From assembly GCA_963977185.1 (NCBI GenBank), contig CAXBNV010000012.1:1-41182 (forward strand): a DNA stretch of 41,182 bases, in the 5' to 3' direction. The stretch is from CAXBNV01 sp963977185 (GTDB lineage Bacteria; Pseudomonadota; Gammaproteobacteria; JAGOUU01). How positions within the stretch are numbered: position 1 is the stretch's first letter; the number at the start of each line of letters is the position of its first letter. This document shows positions 17,792 through 25,497 of the stretch, in pieces. Under the pieces are notes generated by a model, which was given only the letters and a program-made list of their open reading frames with translations, was not told the DNA's origin and did not search any database. The translations under genes were made by a program, and so were the position numbers.

Positions 17792-18757
17792 ATGAATCTA
17801 GATAAATCAAGTACTGATATTGAAAATTTACAAAATCACCCAAACTCATATCACATCATAGCTGTGATAGAAGCTTATGCTGCTTTAAAACATAATTTAA
17901 ATAAGCTATATGATTTATTAATAAAAGATATTAATCTGCCTGCTTGGATATTTAAATATAATAATTTAGAAAAAAAAAAGTTAAAACAAAAATTGTTCGA
18001 TATAATTACTCAAATAGAATATCACGACACCCAAGATCCTAAAGAAACAGTTATATTTCCAGGAATAATTGGCGCATCACTAAGCACTATAAATCAAATT
18101 GATCAAATTAATTATTCTAAATCAAAATTTAAAGAAGCTATTCAGAATTTAAAAAAACTTAAAATAAAAAACTCTGATCCTATTTTAACAAAAGAATTTA
18201 ATAAAATTTTAGATATTAATAAACTAGATTATACGAATAAAAGAGAAGAAAATACTCAAATTACATTAAAACGTAATGGTCTTGCCAGATTAAATCTAAA
18301 ACAATGTTATAGAACTATTAAAATATTACCAGTTAAACCTAAATCTATATCTTGGACTTGGGCTAATACTAAAGCTATTACTAAAATAACCAAAGATGAA
18401 GCTATTGCGAAATTACAACAAAAAGGTAATGATTATGGCATACAACAACAAATTCAAAAAGTTGGAAGTTTAAATAATGCTGAACAACTTGCTATAGTAC
18501 AAAACCTTGCTCCTAATCTAAGAGCAAATATAGTGTACCCTACAAACAATTTAAAAAATAAGATAGAAACTCCAGATAGACAAATGATTAAAGGTCATAT
18601 GCCTATATTCTATCCAGAAAATAACAATAATGAACTACCTTATTTTAAACCTCCTAAAGAAAAAAATACTTTGAATAAAAGAGCTAATAAAAGATCTGAT
18701 AGCAAACTTGATCCTGAAGTTTTTTTACCAGCTATTAGGGTTCATAGATATCTATAA
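17792..18757 (+). CDS. Tus-like DNA replication terminus site-binding protein
   Basis: This 321-aa, basic protein aligns by eye with E. coli Tus in several places: FPGIIGASLSTINQIDQIN against the Tus PGVLCYQVDN region; QCYRTIKILPVKPKSISWTWANTKAITKITKDEAIAKL against the Tus segment [35 protein letters not shown]; and the C terminus FLPAIRVHRYL against IPRLHLYV. Tus arrests replication forks in one orientation at Ter sites. It is uncommon outside Enterobacterales and some plasmids. The gene starts 4 bases after the peptidase stop, so the two are co-transcribed; there is no own promoter with an overlapping Ter operator as in E. coli. It converges with dotO. Whether it acts at the terminus, or came from a plasmid, is open. 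Confidence 0.72.
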   Translation: MNLDKSSTDIENLQNHPNSYHIIAVIEAYAALKHNLNKLYDLLIKDINLPAWIFKYNNLEKKKLKQKLFDIITQIEYHDTQDPKETVIFPGIIGASLSTINQIDQINYSKSKFKEAIQNLKKLKIKNSDPILTKEFNKILDINKLDYTNKREENTQITLKRNGLARLNLKQCYRTIKILPVKPKSISWTWANTKAITKITKDEAIAKLQQKGNDYGIQQQIQKVGSLNNAEQLAIVQNLAPNLRANIVYPTNNLKNKIETPDRQMIKGHMPIFYPENNNNELPYFKPPKEKNTLNKRANKRSDSKLDPEVFLPAIRVHRYL

Positions 18758-18802
18758 TTTTTTATTATTTAATAGATTTTAGTTTGGTTTTTCTAATGTT
18801 TT

Positions 18803-21800
18803 CTAATGTTTTCTAAACAAAGGATTAGTATTAAACTCTTTAACTATTTCTTCAATAAGCCCTTTAAGAATAGATTGGCTTGAATCAGAAGAAACCCCTC
18901 CTGATTTTCTTAAAGCTAATAACCTTTGCTCAACTAAAGGAGCAACGCTTCCTCCTGGAAACATATGAGCTAAAATTGCTCGAGCCATTTTAGGTCCTAT
19001 TCGATCATACAACTCATCTCTTACTCTTACATCAGTTGAAGTTGTGCTAAAAGCCCAAAGTTCAATAGGACCAATAGTATTAGTCAATAACTGAGTATAT
19101 ATACCTTTTTTAGTTGCAAATTGAGCTAAAAAAGTACCGCCCCCTTCTCTTGGGCCATGAACCTGAGTTCTTAATGCTTTTTTTTGTGTTGGGGTCAAAC
19201 CAAATATTGATGCAGTTTTTTCAACTGCTTGAATTGGACCAGAATCCATAATAAAAATAGATGTAGCAAATTCAATCATTACACTATCAAAATCATCTAA
19301 TGACTGAGATAACAAAGCTACTTGAACATTCCATTTACGACCTTCTCGCATATCAACAACAACTTGATCACGCACAGCTTTAACTTTTGATGTTCGATGA
19401 AACTCATCAAATACAATTCTTTTAGGCACTTCTTTATTTTCTATAATTCTAGTCTTATGATAATCTTTATATTTTTCAGGGAACCCGGAGAGATTTTCTA
19501 TATTCATATAAAAATCTTTAGCTAAAATATATCTTGCCAACATATACATAACTGCTGTTTGTCTATCTGCTGCTTCTCCACCTGTTTTAGCAACCTCATC
19601 CAAATCTAAAGATACAATTTTTGCATCACCTAAATCAAACTTAGTTATTTGTGCTAAAACTGGATATTCTCTTACAGAAGATGATATCATTCGCCCAAAA
19701 GCATCAATAAGATTTTCACCCGTTGAAACTATAATTTTGCCAAATAAATCACTAATAGCAGAAGCTCGACAACTTGATGAGACATCTGATAAAACAGGTA
19801 CGGCATAACGCTGAGCAAGTTTAGCATGATGAACTTCATGTTGTTCAAACAAAAAGTCTGTAACTTGCCACCAAGTTATGTCATTACTACTTTGAAATTT
19901 ACAATTTGCTAAAACTGTATCAATTTCTTCATCTATTCCTTGAGTATATTTATTAGGATTATATTCATCAGATAAGCCTTTATATACCTCATCTACTATT
20001 AATCCCGCCATATCACTAACGCCATCATATGTTTTTGCACTGCCCACTGGAGTTGCTAATAATATTAAAAAATTTACTAAAAAGCTTCTTTCTTGTGGAG
20101 TAGGATATCTTGCCCCTAACTGAGTATCAAAAGGATTAATAGCATAATCATTAGTCATTCTTAATCTATGATAAGCGGCATAATGTCGCTCACCTTTTGG
20201 TAAAGATTCTTGAATTAATGAAATTAAGCCACTACTTGATGGACCAATATCAATAATAGATATAATAGGTAAATTTTTTAATCCAGGAGACAAACATAAG
20301 GCTAAATTAATAGCATTAGATAAAACCGATTTACCTGAGCCTGGCCTTGCATAAACTATATCAATCCATGTTGTTTGTAAACTTGAACCTGGTTGATAAG
20401 GCATTGGCTTACCATCTATAGAACGAAATAAAATAGCACCTTTCTCCCAAGGCGATGCTGGACGCATGATAGGAAGCATTCTTAATACATCAGACAAAGG
20501 TGCAACCGAAGGCGTAGCTATGCTATTTGTAGTAACTCCCAAGGCACTAGAAATTACTCCGGCAAAAGCATCACCTGATATCTCTCTTACCTCACAACCT
20601 CCCCAACCTTGAACAACTTTATGTAATTCAGCTGCTCTTTGTCTTAATAAATTTGGTTTAGTAATATCAGCCCACGTAGCAATCGATACTCTTAATTTAA
20701 CAACAGCATCATCTGTATTAGTCGCAATATATGATAAATATTTCTTTGCATCATTAATCAAAGGATTAAATGAACTTGCAAAACTTAATATTGCCGCAAC
20801 TGTACTTGCTATATTTAGAGAATCTAATCCTTCGCTATCAACTAAAAAAGAAATTCTCCACGGTATTCTGGCATTTAATGCCCTTTGTAATAATTTGGTA
20901 AATGGTTGTACTTGTTGAGGAAATAAATCTATATATAAAGGTGCATATAACTTATTTCCTATTCTTGCTGTTCGTAAATCTACAATTTCCCCGTCTCTAG
21001 GTATGATTTGCCTTGCAATAGTTGGCCACATGAGTTCAGAAACATCTTTGCTATTTTTGCTTTTTATAATTTCATCTCTTACTGGAATTGGATCTCCAGG
21101 AAGATATGGTCTCCAGTCATTATTAGTAATCTCTGGATCAACAGACATCCTAATGGCTCTTAGAGCATGATGAACATCTAAAGAAGTCGTCATTATATTT
21201 AAATCTTTTAAATCACTAACAAAAGTTCTTACAAATGAATGATGTGATTCTTTGAGTTCTAGTGTTGGACAAAATATAGCCTGAGCATGCTGCATAGGCG
21301 GAATCTTATGATCTTTTATTTCTTTCATTTTCCGTTTACCAGCTTGCTTGCGCTGCTGCTTATTCAACTGTTTAGAGTTTGTCCAAAGCACTAGGTAAAC
21401 ATTTTCATTAGAGCAATAATGAGATAAATAGTTAATTTTTTCTTCAAATAAATCATTTAAGTCTAAAGATAAGTCTTGAGCAGTATTCCAAGAAGGCTCT
21501 AATATGCTTTTAAGCTCTTGTTTAACTGTCGTTGTATCATATGAATATAGGACTTGTATTGTTTGACCAGGTTGTTTCATAGTTGGCTGCAATGAAACAG
21601 ACAAAGACTCTAAAATACTTTTGAACTCATCATCACCAACTAGAAACTGAATTCCATCTATTTTGACTATAGATACCAACGAGCCATCTCTACCAACTAA
21701 AGTATACTTATCAAGAACGGTTTCTAGCTCACAATAAGACCTGGTTGTCTGATGTAAGCTATTTGAAAGCCATTCAAGAAGAGAATCAAAAGCATCTATT

Positions 21801-21820
21801 ATTGGATCAACAAAGCTCAT
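18803..21820 (-). CDS. dotO: T4BSS ATPase DotO/IcmB
   Basis: This 1005-aa protein is about the length of Legionella IcmB (VirB4/TraU-like). A Walker A is clear at about residue 490 (YARPGSGKSVLSN) and a Walker B-like segment RIVFDEFHRTSK near 807, followed by the sensor-type LLSQSLDDFD. DotO forms the cytoplasmic energy complex with DotB at the base of the Dot/Icm channel. It is the last gene of the block and starts 6 bases after the preceding IcmD-like gene, so it is co-transcribed. Short direct repeats of TTTTCTAATG (18792-18818) overlap its stop codon. Confidence 0.95.
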   Translation of the reverse strand: MSFVDPIIDAFDSLLEWLSNSLHQTTRSYCELETVLDKYTLVGRDGSLVSIVKIDGIQFLVGDDEFKSILESLSVSLQPTMKQPGQTIQVLYSYDTTTVKQELKSILEPSWNTAQDLSLDLNDLFEEKINYLSHYCSNENVYLVLWTNSKQLNKQQRKQAGKRKMKEIKDHKIPPMQHAQAIFCPTLELKESHHSFVRTFVSDLKDLNIMTTSLDVHHALRAIRMSVDPEITNNDWRPYLPGDPIPVRDEIIKSKNSKDVSELMWPTIARQIIPRDGEIVDLRTARIGNKLYAPLYIDLFPQQVQPFTKLLQRALNARIPWRISFLVDSEGLDSLNIASTVAAILSFASSFNPLINDAKKYLSYIATNTDDAVVKLRVSIATWADITKPNLLRQRAAELHKVVQGWGGCEVREISGDAFAGVISSALGVTTNSIATPSVAPLSDVLRMLPIMRPASPWEKGAILFRSIDGKPMPYQPGSSLQTTWIDIVYARPGSGKSVLSNAINLALCLSPGLKNLPIISIIDIGPSSSGLISLIQESLPKGERHYAAYHRLRMTNDYAINPFDTQLGARYPTPQERSFLVNFLILLATPVGSAKTYDGVSDMAGLIVDEVYKGLSDEYNPNKYTQGIDEEIDTVLANCKFQSSNDITWWQVTDFLFEQHEVHHAKLAQRYAVPVLSDVSSSCRASAISDLFGKIIVSTGENLIDAFGRMISSSVREYPVLAQITKFDLGDAKIVSLDLDEVAKTGGEAADRQTAVMYMLARYILAKDFYMNIENLSGFPEKYKDYHKTRIIENKEVPKRIVFDEFHRTSKVKAVRDQVVVDMREGRKWNVQVALLSQSLDDFDSVMIEFATSIFIMDSGPIQAVEKTASIFGLTPTQKKALRTQVHGPREGGGTFLAQFATKKGIYTQLLTNTIGPIELWAFSTTSTDVRVRDELYDRIGPKMARAILAHMFPGGSVAPLVEQRLLALRKSGGVSSDSSQSILKGLIEEIVKEFNTNPLFRKH

Positions 21821-21826
21821 ATAAAA

Positions 21827-22222
21827 CTAACTACCGCCACCAAAGAAACTAGGTAACTTATTGCCAGTAGGGCTTGCTACGCCACTATTATTAGCACCTA
21901 CCGTTTCTCCTGTTTGTTCTGCAATAAACGGTAACCAAACTAAACCTACTCCAATCATTAACAAAGCAATAGGTTGACCTAATGGAACTTGAGTAGGATT
22001 GTCTTTATGCTGTTTGAATTTAAAAAAAGATACCAATAAAAAACCACTACCTGCAACAGCGGCTATAGCGAAAATTAAACTAACAAAATCTCCCATAATA
22101 CCAGTAATACTAACAGCTATATTAGCAAGCCCTTTATTACTTCCGGCTGCAAAAACAAACCCTGGAGCCAATATAACTAAGAAACTTATTAAGCTATATA
22201 TTATTTTCTTCATCTTAAACAT
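21827..22222 (-). CDS. DotP/IcmD-family inner-membrane protein, paralogue 3
   Basis: This 131-aa protein has a signal sequence (ending FVFAAG), two transmembrane helices and the family core FFKFKQHKDNPTQVPLGQPIALLMIGVGLVWLPFI. Of the three IcmD-like proteins here its core (KFKQHKDNPTQ-P-G-PIALL) is closest to Legionella IcmD. It sits between dotN and dotO, not between dotE and dotN where icmD usually lies. The C terminus is Gly-rich and ends in GGGS. The ATG follows AAGGA by 6 nt. It is likely part of the T4BSS inner-membrane complex. Confidence 0.8.
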   Translation of the reverse strand: MFKMKKIIYSLISFLVILAPGFVFAAGSNKGLANIAVSITGIMGDFVSLIFAIAAVAGSGFLLVSFFKFKQHKDNPTQVPLGQPIALLMIGVGLVWLPFIAEQTGETVGANNSGVASPTGNKLPSFFGGGS

Positions 22223-22306
22223 AACTTTTCCTTTATCTATTAAAAAATTAATTAAAACCCTAATTATAATATCTAATTCAAATAAACTTATCTCTATAAA
22301 ATATAA

Positions 22307-22954
22307 TTATACATTACTAAATATAATTTTAGCATAATCATTTAATAAAAAATCATCAATCCAAGATTGCCACTCTGCTCTAAAAGAAGTTCGCCCAGGA
22401 AAAAATCTTAAATATTTTAAAATTTGTTGCATGTTCTGATTTTTTTGCAAGTTAGAATCCAGAACAGATTGAAGAAAAACTTTAGTATCGCTACTATTTT
22501 CACCAAACATTTTATCAACAACAGAGGCTCTATGGCGCAAACATCTATAGAAACTTTTTGCTATATCTTGATATTGAGAATTATTACTTTCCATACAAAC
22601 AAATAAAACTCGATATAAATGATTAAGTTGAATTTGACTAATTTCAGGGCAATATATCAATCTATCTATTGATTCAACACTAGTACTTGGATTATAAGAA
22701 CCAATAAATAAACAAGATGTACAAAGACTACATGCTAATTGAAAATTATTACCTTTATTATCTTTATAATTACCGTTTTTGTTGATTATATGAAGATACT
22801 TATCTTCAGATTTATATTGGCATAATTCACAAGTGCTTTTTTTAAAATCTACAAATTTTTGTTTGATTTCTAAAAAAGCATTGCTCTTTAATCTTTGTTT
22901 TTTTATACTCCATCCAAAAGGGTTAACTTCTAGAGCAATATCCTTATTTTTCAT
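22307..22954 (-). CDS. dotN: T4BSS coupling-complex protein DotN/IcmJ
   Basis: This 215-aa cytosolic protein is similar in length to Legionella IcmJ. Near residue 40 it carries CELCQYKSEDKYLH, and 35 residues on LACSLCTSC, the paired cysteines expected to bind zinc in DotN. In Legionella DotN binds the C-terminal part of the coupling ATPase DotL. Its place just upstream of dotO (with one IcmD-like gene between) agrees with the conserved icmD-icmJ-icmB order. No dotL lies in this window, so the partner must be encoded elsewhere. Confidence 0.85.
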   Translation of the reverse strand: MKNKDIALEVNPFGWSIKKQRLKSNAFLEIKQKFVDFKKSTCELCQYKSEDKYLHIINKNGNYKDNKGNNFQLACSLCTSCLFIGSYNPSTSVESIDRLIYCPEISQIQLNHLYRVLFVCMESNNSQYQDIAKSFYRCLRHRASVVDKMFGENSSDTKVFLQSVLDSNLQKNQNMQQILKYLRFFPGRTSFRAEWQSWIDDFLLNDYAKIIFSNV

Positions 22955-22970
22955 ATAAAAATAGATCTAA

Positions 22971-23411
22971 TTAATTATTATTACTAGGACAACCCAGTGC
23001 ATCTGGATCATTCTCTGGACACAACAGGCTTGAAGTCTCTCCAATCTCAATACGATCATTTGCATCGCTTCTACCAGTTAAAGTGTAACCCGTCTCATTT
23101 AAATAATAAGGTAACCAAATGAAAAGAACCGCAATAAGAAATAAGGAAAATGGCTGCCCCAAATGTGTTTGCTGAGGATTATCTTTATGTTGTTTGAATT
23201 TTAAAACTGCAATCAGAGCAAACGCCGAGCCTAAAGTAGCACTAACAGCCATCATTAAAATCACAATATCACTAGCCGACTCCTGATTTTGTCCCAAAAT
23301 ATTGTCTGCAATATTTTTTATAGTAGGGCCATTATTGTTTTGACTAGCAAACGTAAATTCACTAATAATTACAAAAAATACCCCAATGATTAAATTAAAT
23401 ATTTTTCTCAT
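22971..23411 (-). CDS. DotP/IcmD-family inner-membrane protein, paralogue 2
   Basis: This 146-aa protein has a signal sequence (ending TFAS), two transmembrane helices and the family core VLKFKQHKDNPQQTHLGQPFSLFLIAVLFIWLPYYLNETG. The C terminus is longer than in the other two paralogues and holds two cysteines (LLCPENDPDALGC) that could form a periplasmic disulphide. Its ATG overlaps the TAA of the upstream paralogue by one base (TAATG), so the pair is translationally coupled. It may be a second subunit of a hetero-oligomeric inner-membrane ring; this is inference. Confidence 0.78.
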   Translation of the reverse strand: MRKIFNLIIGVFFVIISEFTFASQNNNGPTIKNIADNILGQNQESASDIVILMMAVSATLGSAFALIAVLKFKQHKDNPQQTHLGQPFSLFLIAVLFIWLPYYLNETGYTLTGRSDANDRIEIGETSSLLCPENDPDALGCPSNNN

Positions 23412-23797
23412 TAATTTCTTGCCAATCTAATTTTTTGATAATCATCATACATATAGACAGCTCCAATAGTAGTCTTATTTTGATTATAGTGTATTAACAT
23501 TGGAATTCCCACTAAAATTAAGCCTAATATAAATAATGAAATAACTTGGCTAATAGATACTTGCTGAGGATTTCTCCAGTGTTGCTTAAGCTTTAATAAA
23601 GATGTTAAAATAAATGCAATACCTGCAATAATAGCAATATACAAAATTAATTTTGCAACATTATTCAAAACCATAGATGCTTGAAAAGAAACTGAGCCTA
23701 GTCCTTTATGTGATCCATATTGCTCCTGCGCGCAATAAAAATTATTAACAATAAATAAAATAAAATTTATATATAAAAATCTAACTACGTTTTTCAT
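23411..23797 (-). CDS. DotP/IcmD-family inner-membrane protein, paralogue 1
   Basis: This 128-aa protein has an N-terminal signal sequence (ending FYCAQ) and two transmembrane helices around a diverged family core, LLKLKQHWRNPQQVSISQVISLFILGLILVGIPMLI. It holds the canonical icmD position directly after dotE, yet is the most diverged of the three: HKDNP is replaced by HWRNP and the LGQP turn by SISQV. It lies 14 bases after dotE in the same direction. Confidence 0.72.
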   Translation of the reverse strand: MKNVVRFLYINFILFIVNNFYCAQEQYGSHKGLGSVSFQASMVLNNVAKLILYIAIIAGIAFILTSLLKLKQHWRNPQQVSISQVISLFILGLILVGIPMLIHYNQNKTTIGAVYMYDDYQKIRLARN

Positions 23798-23811
23798 AAT
23801 AATTATCGCTA

Positions 23812-24399
23812 TTAAAACATGTTGTTTTGTAACCCTGATAGTCCTAAAGTATTAGTTACCACTACCACAGTTTTGTCTAAATGATACATCATTATTCCCC
23901 CAATTAAATGCGAGGCTGCTTTGCCTGCCGTGCCAGGTTGGGCCTGTCCCTTCCCCATGGAAGCAAATAAAAACCAACCTTTAATTATAGATATAATGCC
24001 TATAAAACGCATTATAACATAAAAAGACTTTATTGCATTGCTCTGTACATTTGGAACATTGTAATCATCTGAACCAAAAATTGTAAAAGAAAAAACTCTA
24101 ATTAAATACGGCAGCCATATTAATCCAACTCCTGCTAAAATAACACCGATTGCTTTACCGACCTCAGCCTGTCCAGACATCATGTTACGCATATCAGCCA
24201 AGTGTTTTAACTTTAGCAATCCTTTCATAATCAAACCTACGCCACAAATCATTGTTGCTATTTGTATAAAAAGCGTAAAGGGCCCCAATGTATTACTAAA
24301 GTTCTCCATTAACTGCTGAAGATCTTTTACATTAGCGCCAAAAGTAGAATTATTATTTTGAACTAAAAATTCTATGTATGGATAATATAACTCAATCAT
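23812..24399 (-). CDS. dotE: T4BSS inner-membrane protein DotE/IcmC
   Basis: This 195-aa protein has about four hydrophobic segments. Family features are GVGLIMKGLLKLKHLADMRNMMSGQAEVGKAIGVILAGVGLIWLPY in the first half and a second hydrophobic pair, with SFYVIMRFIGIISIIKGWFLF, in the second. The first half resembles the shorter DotP/IcmD proteins (KLKH, then a helix ending WLP), in keeping with the known relation of DotE and DotP. Position between dotF and the icmD-like genes is canonical. It begins 7 bases after dotF. Confidence 0.85.
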   Translation of the reverse strand: MIELYYPYIEFLVQNNNSTFGANVKDLQQLMENFSNTLGPFTLFIQIATMICGVGLIMKGLLKLKHLADMRNMMSGQAEVGKAIGVILAGVGLIWLPYLIRVFSFTIFGSDDYNVPNVQSNAIKSFYVIMRFIGIISIIKGWFLFASMGKGQAQPGTAGKAASHLIGGIMMYHLDKTVVVVTNTLGLSGLQNNMF

Positions 24400-24406
24400 T
24401 TTAAAA

Positions 24407-25417
24407 CTATTGTCTTAATATATTTCCTGTGTCTGTAACAAGTATGCCTTTTTGAGCATCAATTTGCACAACTTTACCATATCCTGGCACATAATCTCCA
24501 AGAGTAACTGTTTGTTCAACTCCATACTTTGTTTTAAGCCATGCTCGACCTGGTATTACTGCTTCTAATGTTAACCCAACTTGCTTATTATTTATATCAC
24601 CTATAGTACTTCTAACAAAACTAGTTAAAACTCCTTGTTGATCCGTTACTTTAAGGTTAATTTGCTTTAACGCTAGTAATAAAGAATCTATAGAATTAAA
24701 TATATTATTTAAACTTTGTTTAATATCTGTATTTTTTTCTATTTTAGTAACTTTATTGTTAAGACTATTCAATTGTGTTTGCATATTTGCCAAATTAGCT
24801 TGTAAAACTTTTATATTTGATACTTGTTTATTTAAAGTAGCTAACTCTGCTCTAATGCTTTCTGATTGACTTTTTAAGCTTTTTTCTACATTTTGCATCT
24901 CTATTTGACTATTTTTACTACTTGATTCTAATGGAGTTGTTTCAAGATGTTTTTGCATAGCCAAATGATTTTTATCAATATCAGGAATAGGAGCTGATAC
25001 AACAGGAGCACTCGTACCTTGTTTTTCTCCTTTAAAATACTTATATCCTCCATATAATATTGCTATGCCAACAGCACCTATAATTAAATAGGTAAACATT
25101 CCTGAGCCTCTATTATTTGCAACAGGCGTTGTATCAAGATTAGAATCGTCTACATCATTTTCATTCATATCTAAATCACTACTATCATCATTTGTAACAT
25201 CATCAAAACTCATCGATTCAGAATTAGATTCAGGTGTATCAAAATCTGAAGATTCTAACGAATCTGATTGAGTTTCTTCAATATTATTATCACTATTTGA
25301 ATTTTCTGTATTTTTTACATCCGATTTTTTATCTTTTGATTCATCATCAAAATTAAAGTCATCATCGAAATTAAAATCATCATCAAAATTAAAATCATCA
25401 TCTTTTTTGTCTGCCAT
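24407..25417 (-). CDS. dotF: T4BSS inner-membrane protein DotF/IcmG
   Basis: This 336-aa bitopic protein has a very acidic cytoplasmic N terminus (residues 1-105) opening with three copies of DDDFNF, one transmembrane helix (about 106-126, MFTYLIIGAVGIAILYGGY), a periplasmic coiled coil (about 165-250) and a C-terminal globular end (LEAVIPGRAWLKTKYGVEQT to ILVTDTGNILRQ) typical of IcmG. It is longer than Legionella DotF, the excess being the acidic tail. In Legionella DotF contributes to the core-complex wings and contacts effectors. The ATG follows GAGG. An 80-base gap separates it from dotG. Confidence 0.88.
   Translation of the reverse strand: MADKKDDDFNFDDDFNFDDDFNFDDESKDKKSDVKNTENSNSDNNIEETQSDSLESSDFDTPESNSESMSFDDVTNDDSSDLDMNENDVDDSNLDTTPVANNRGSGMFTYLIIGAVGIAILYGGYKYFKGEKQGTSAPVVSAPIPDIDKNHLAMQKHLETTPLESSSKNSQIEMQNVEKSLKSQSESIRAELATLNKQVSNIKVLQANLANMQTQLNSLNNKVTKIEKNTDIKQSLNNIFNSIDSLLLALKQINLKVTDQQGVLTSFVRSTIGDINNKQVGLTLEAVIPGRAWLKTKYGVEQTVTLGDYVPGYGKVVQIDAQKGILVTDTGNILRQ
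25341..25394 (-). repeat. Three 18-bp tandem repeats in the dotF 5' coding end
   Basis: Three nearly identical 18-bp units (25341-25358, 25359-25376, 25377-25394; plus-strand form TCATCATCAAAATTAAAA) encode the DDDFNF repeats of the DotF N terminus. As the unit is a multiple of three, copy-number change would preserve the reading frame. Confidence 0.9.
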
Positions 25418-25497
25418 CAGTGTGCCTCACATAAAAACTAAATTTATATACCCATTATAGTAAATTTATACAATCTGGGTTTAAATAAAATAATAAA

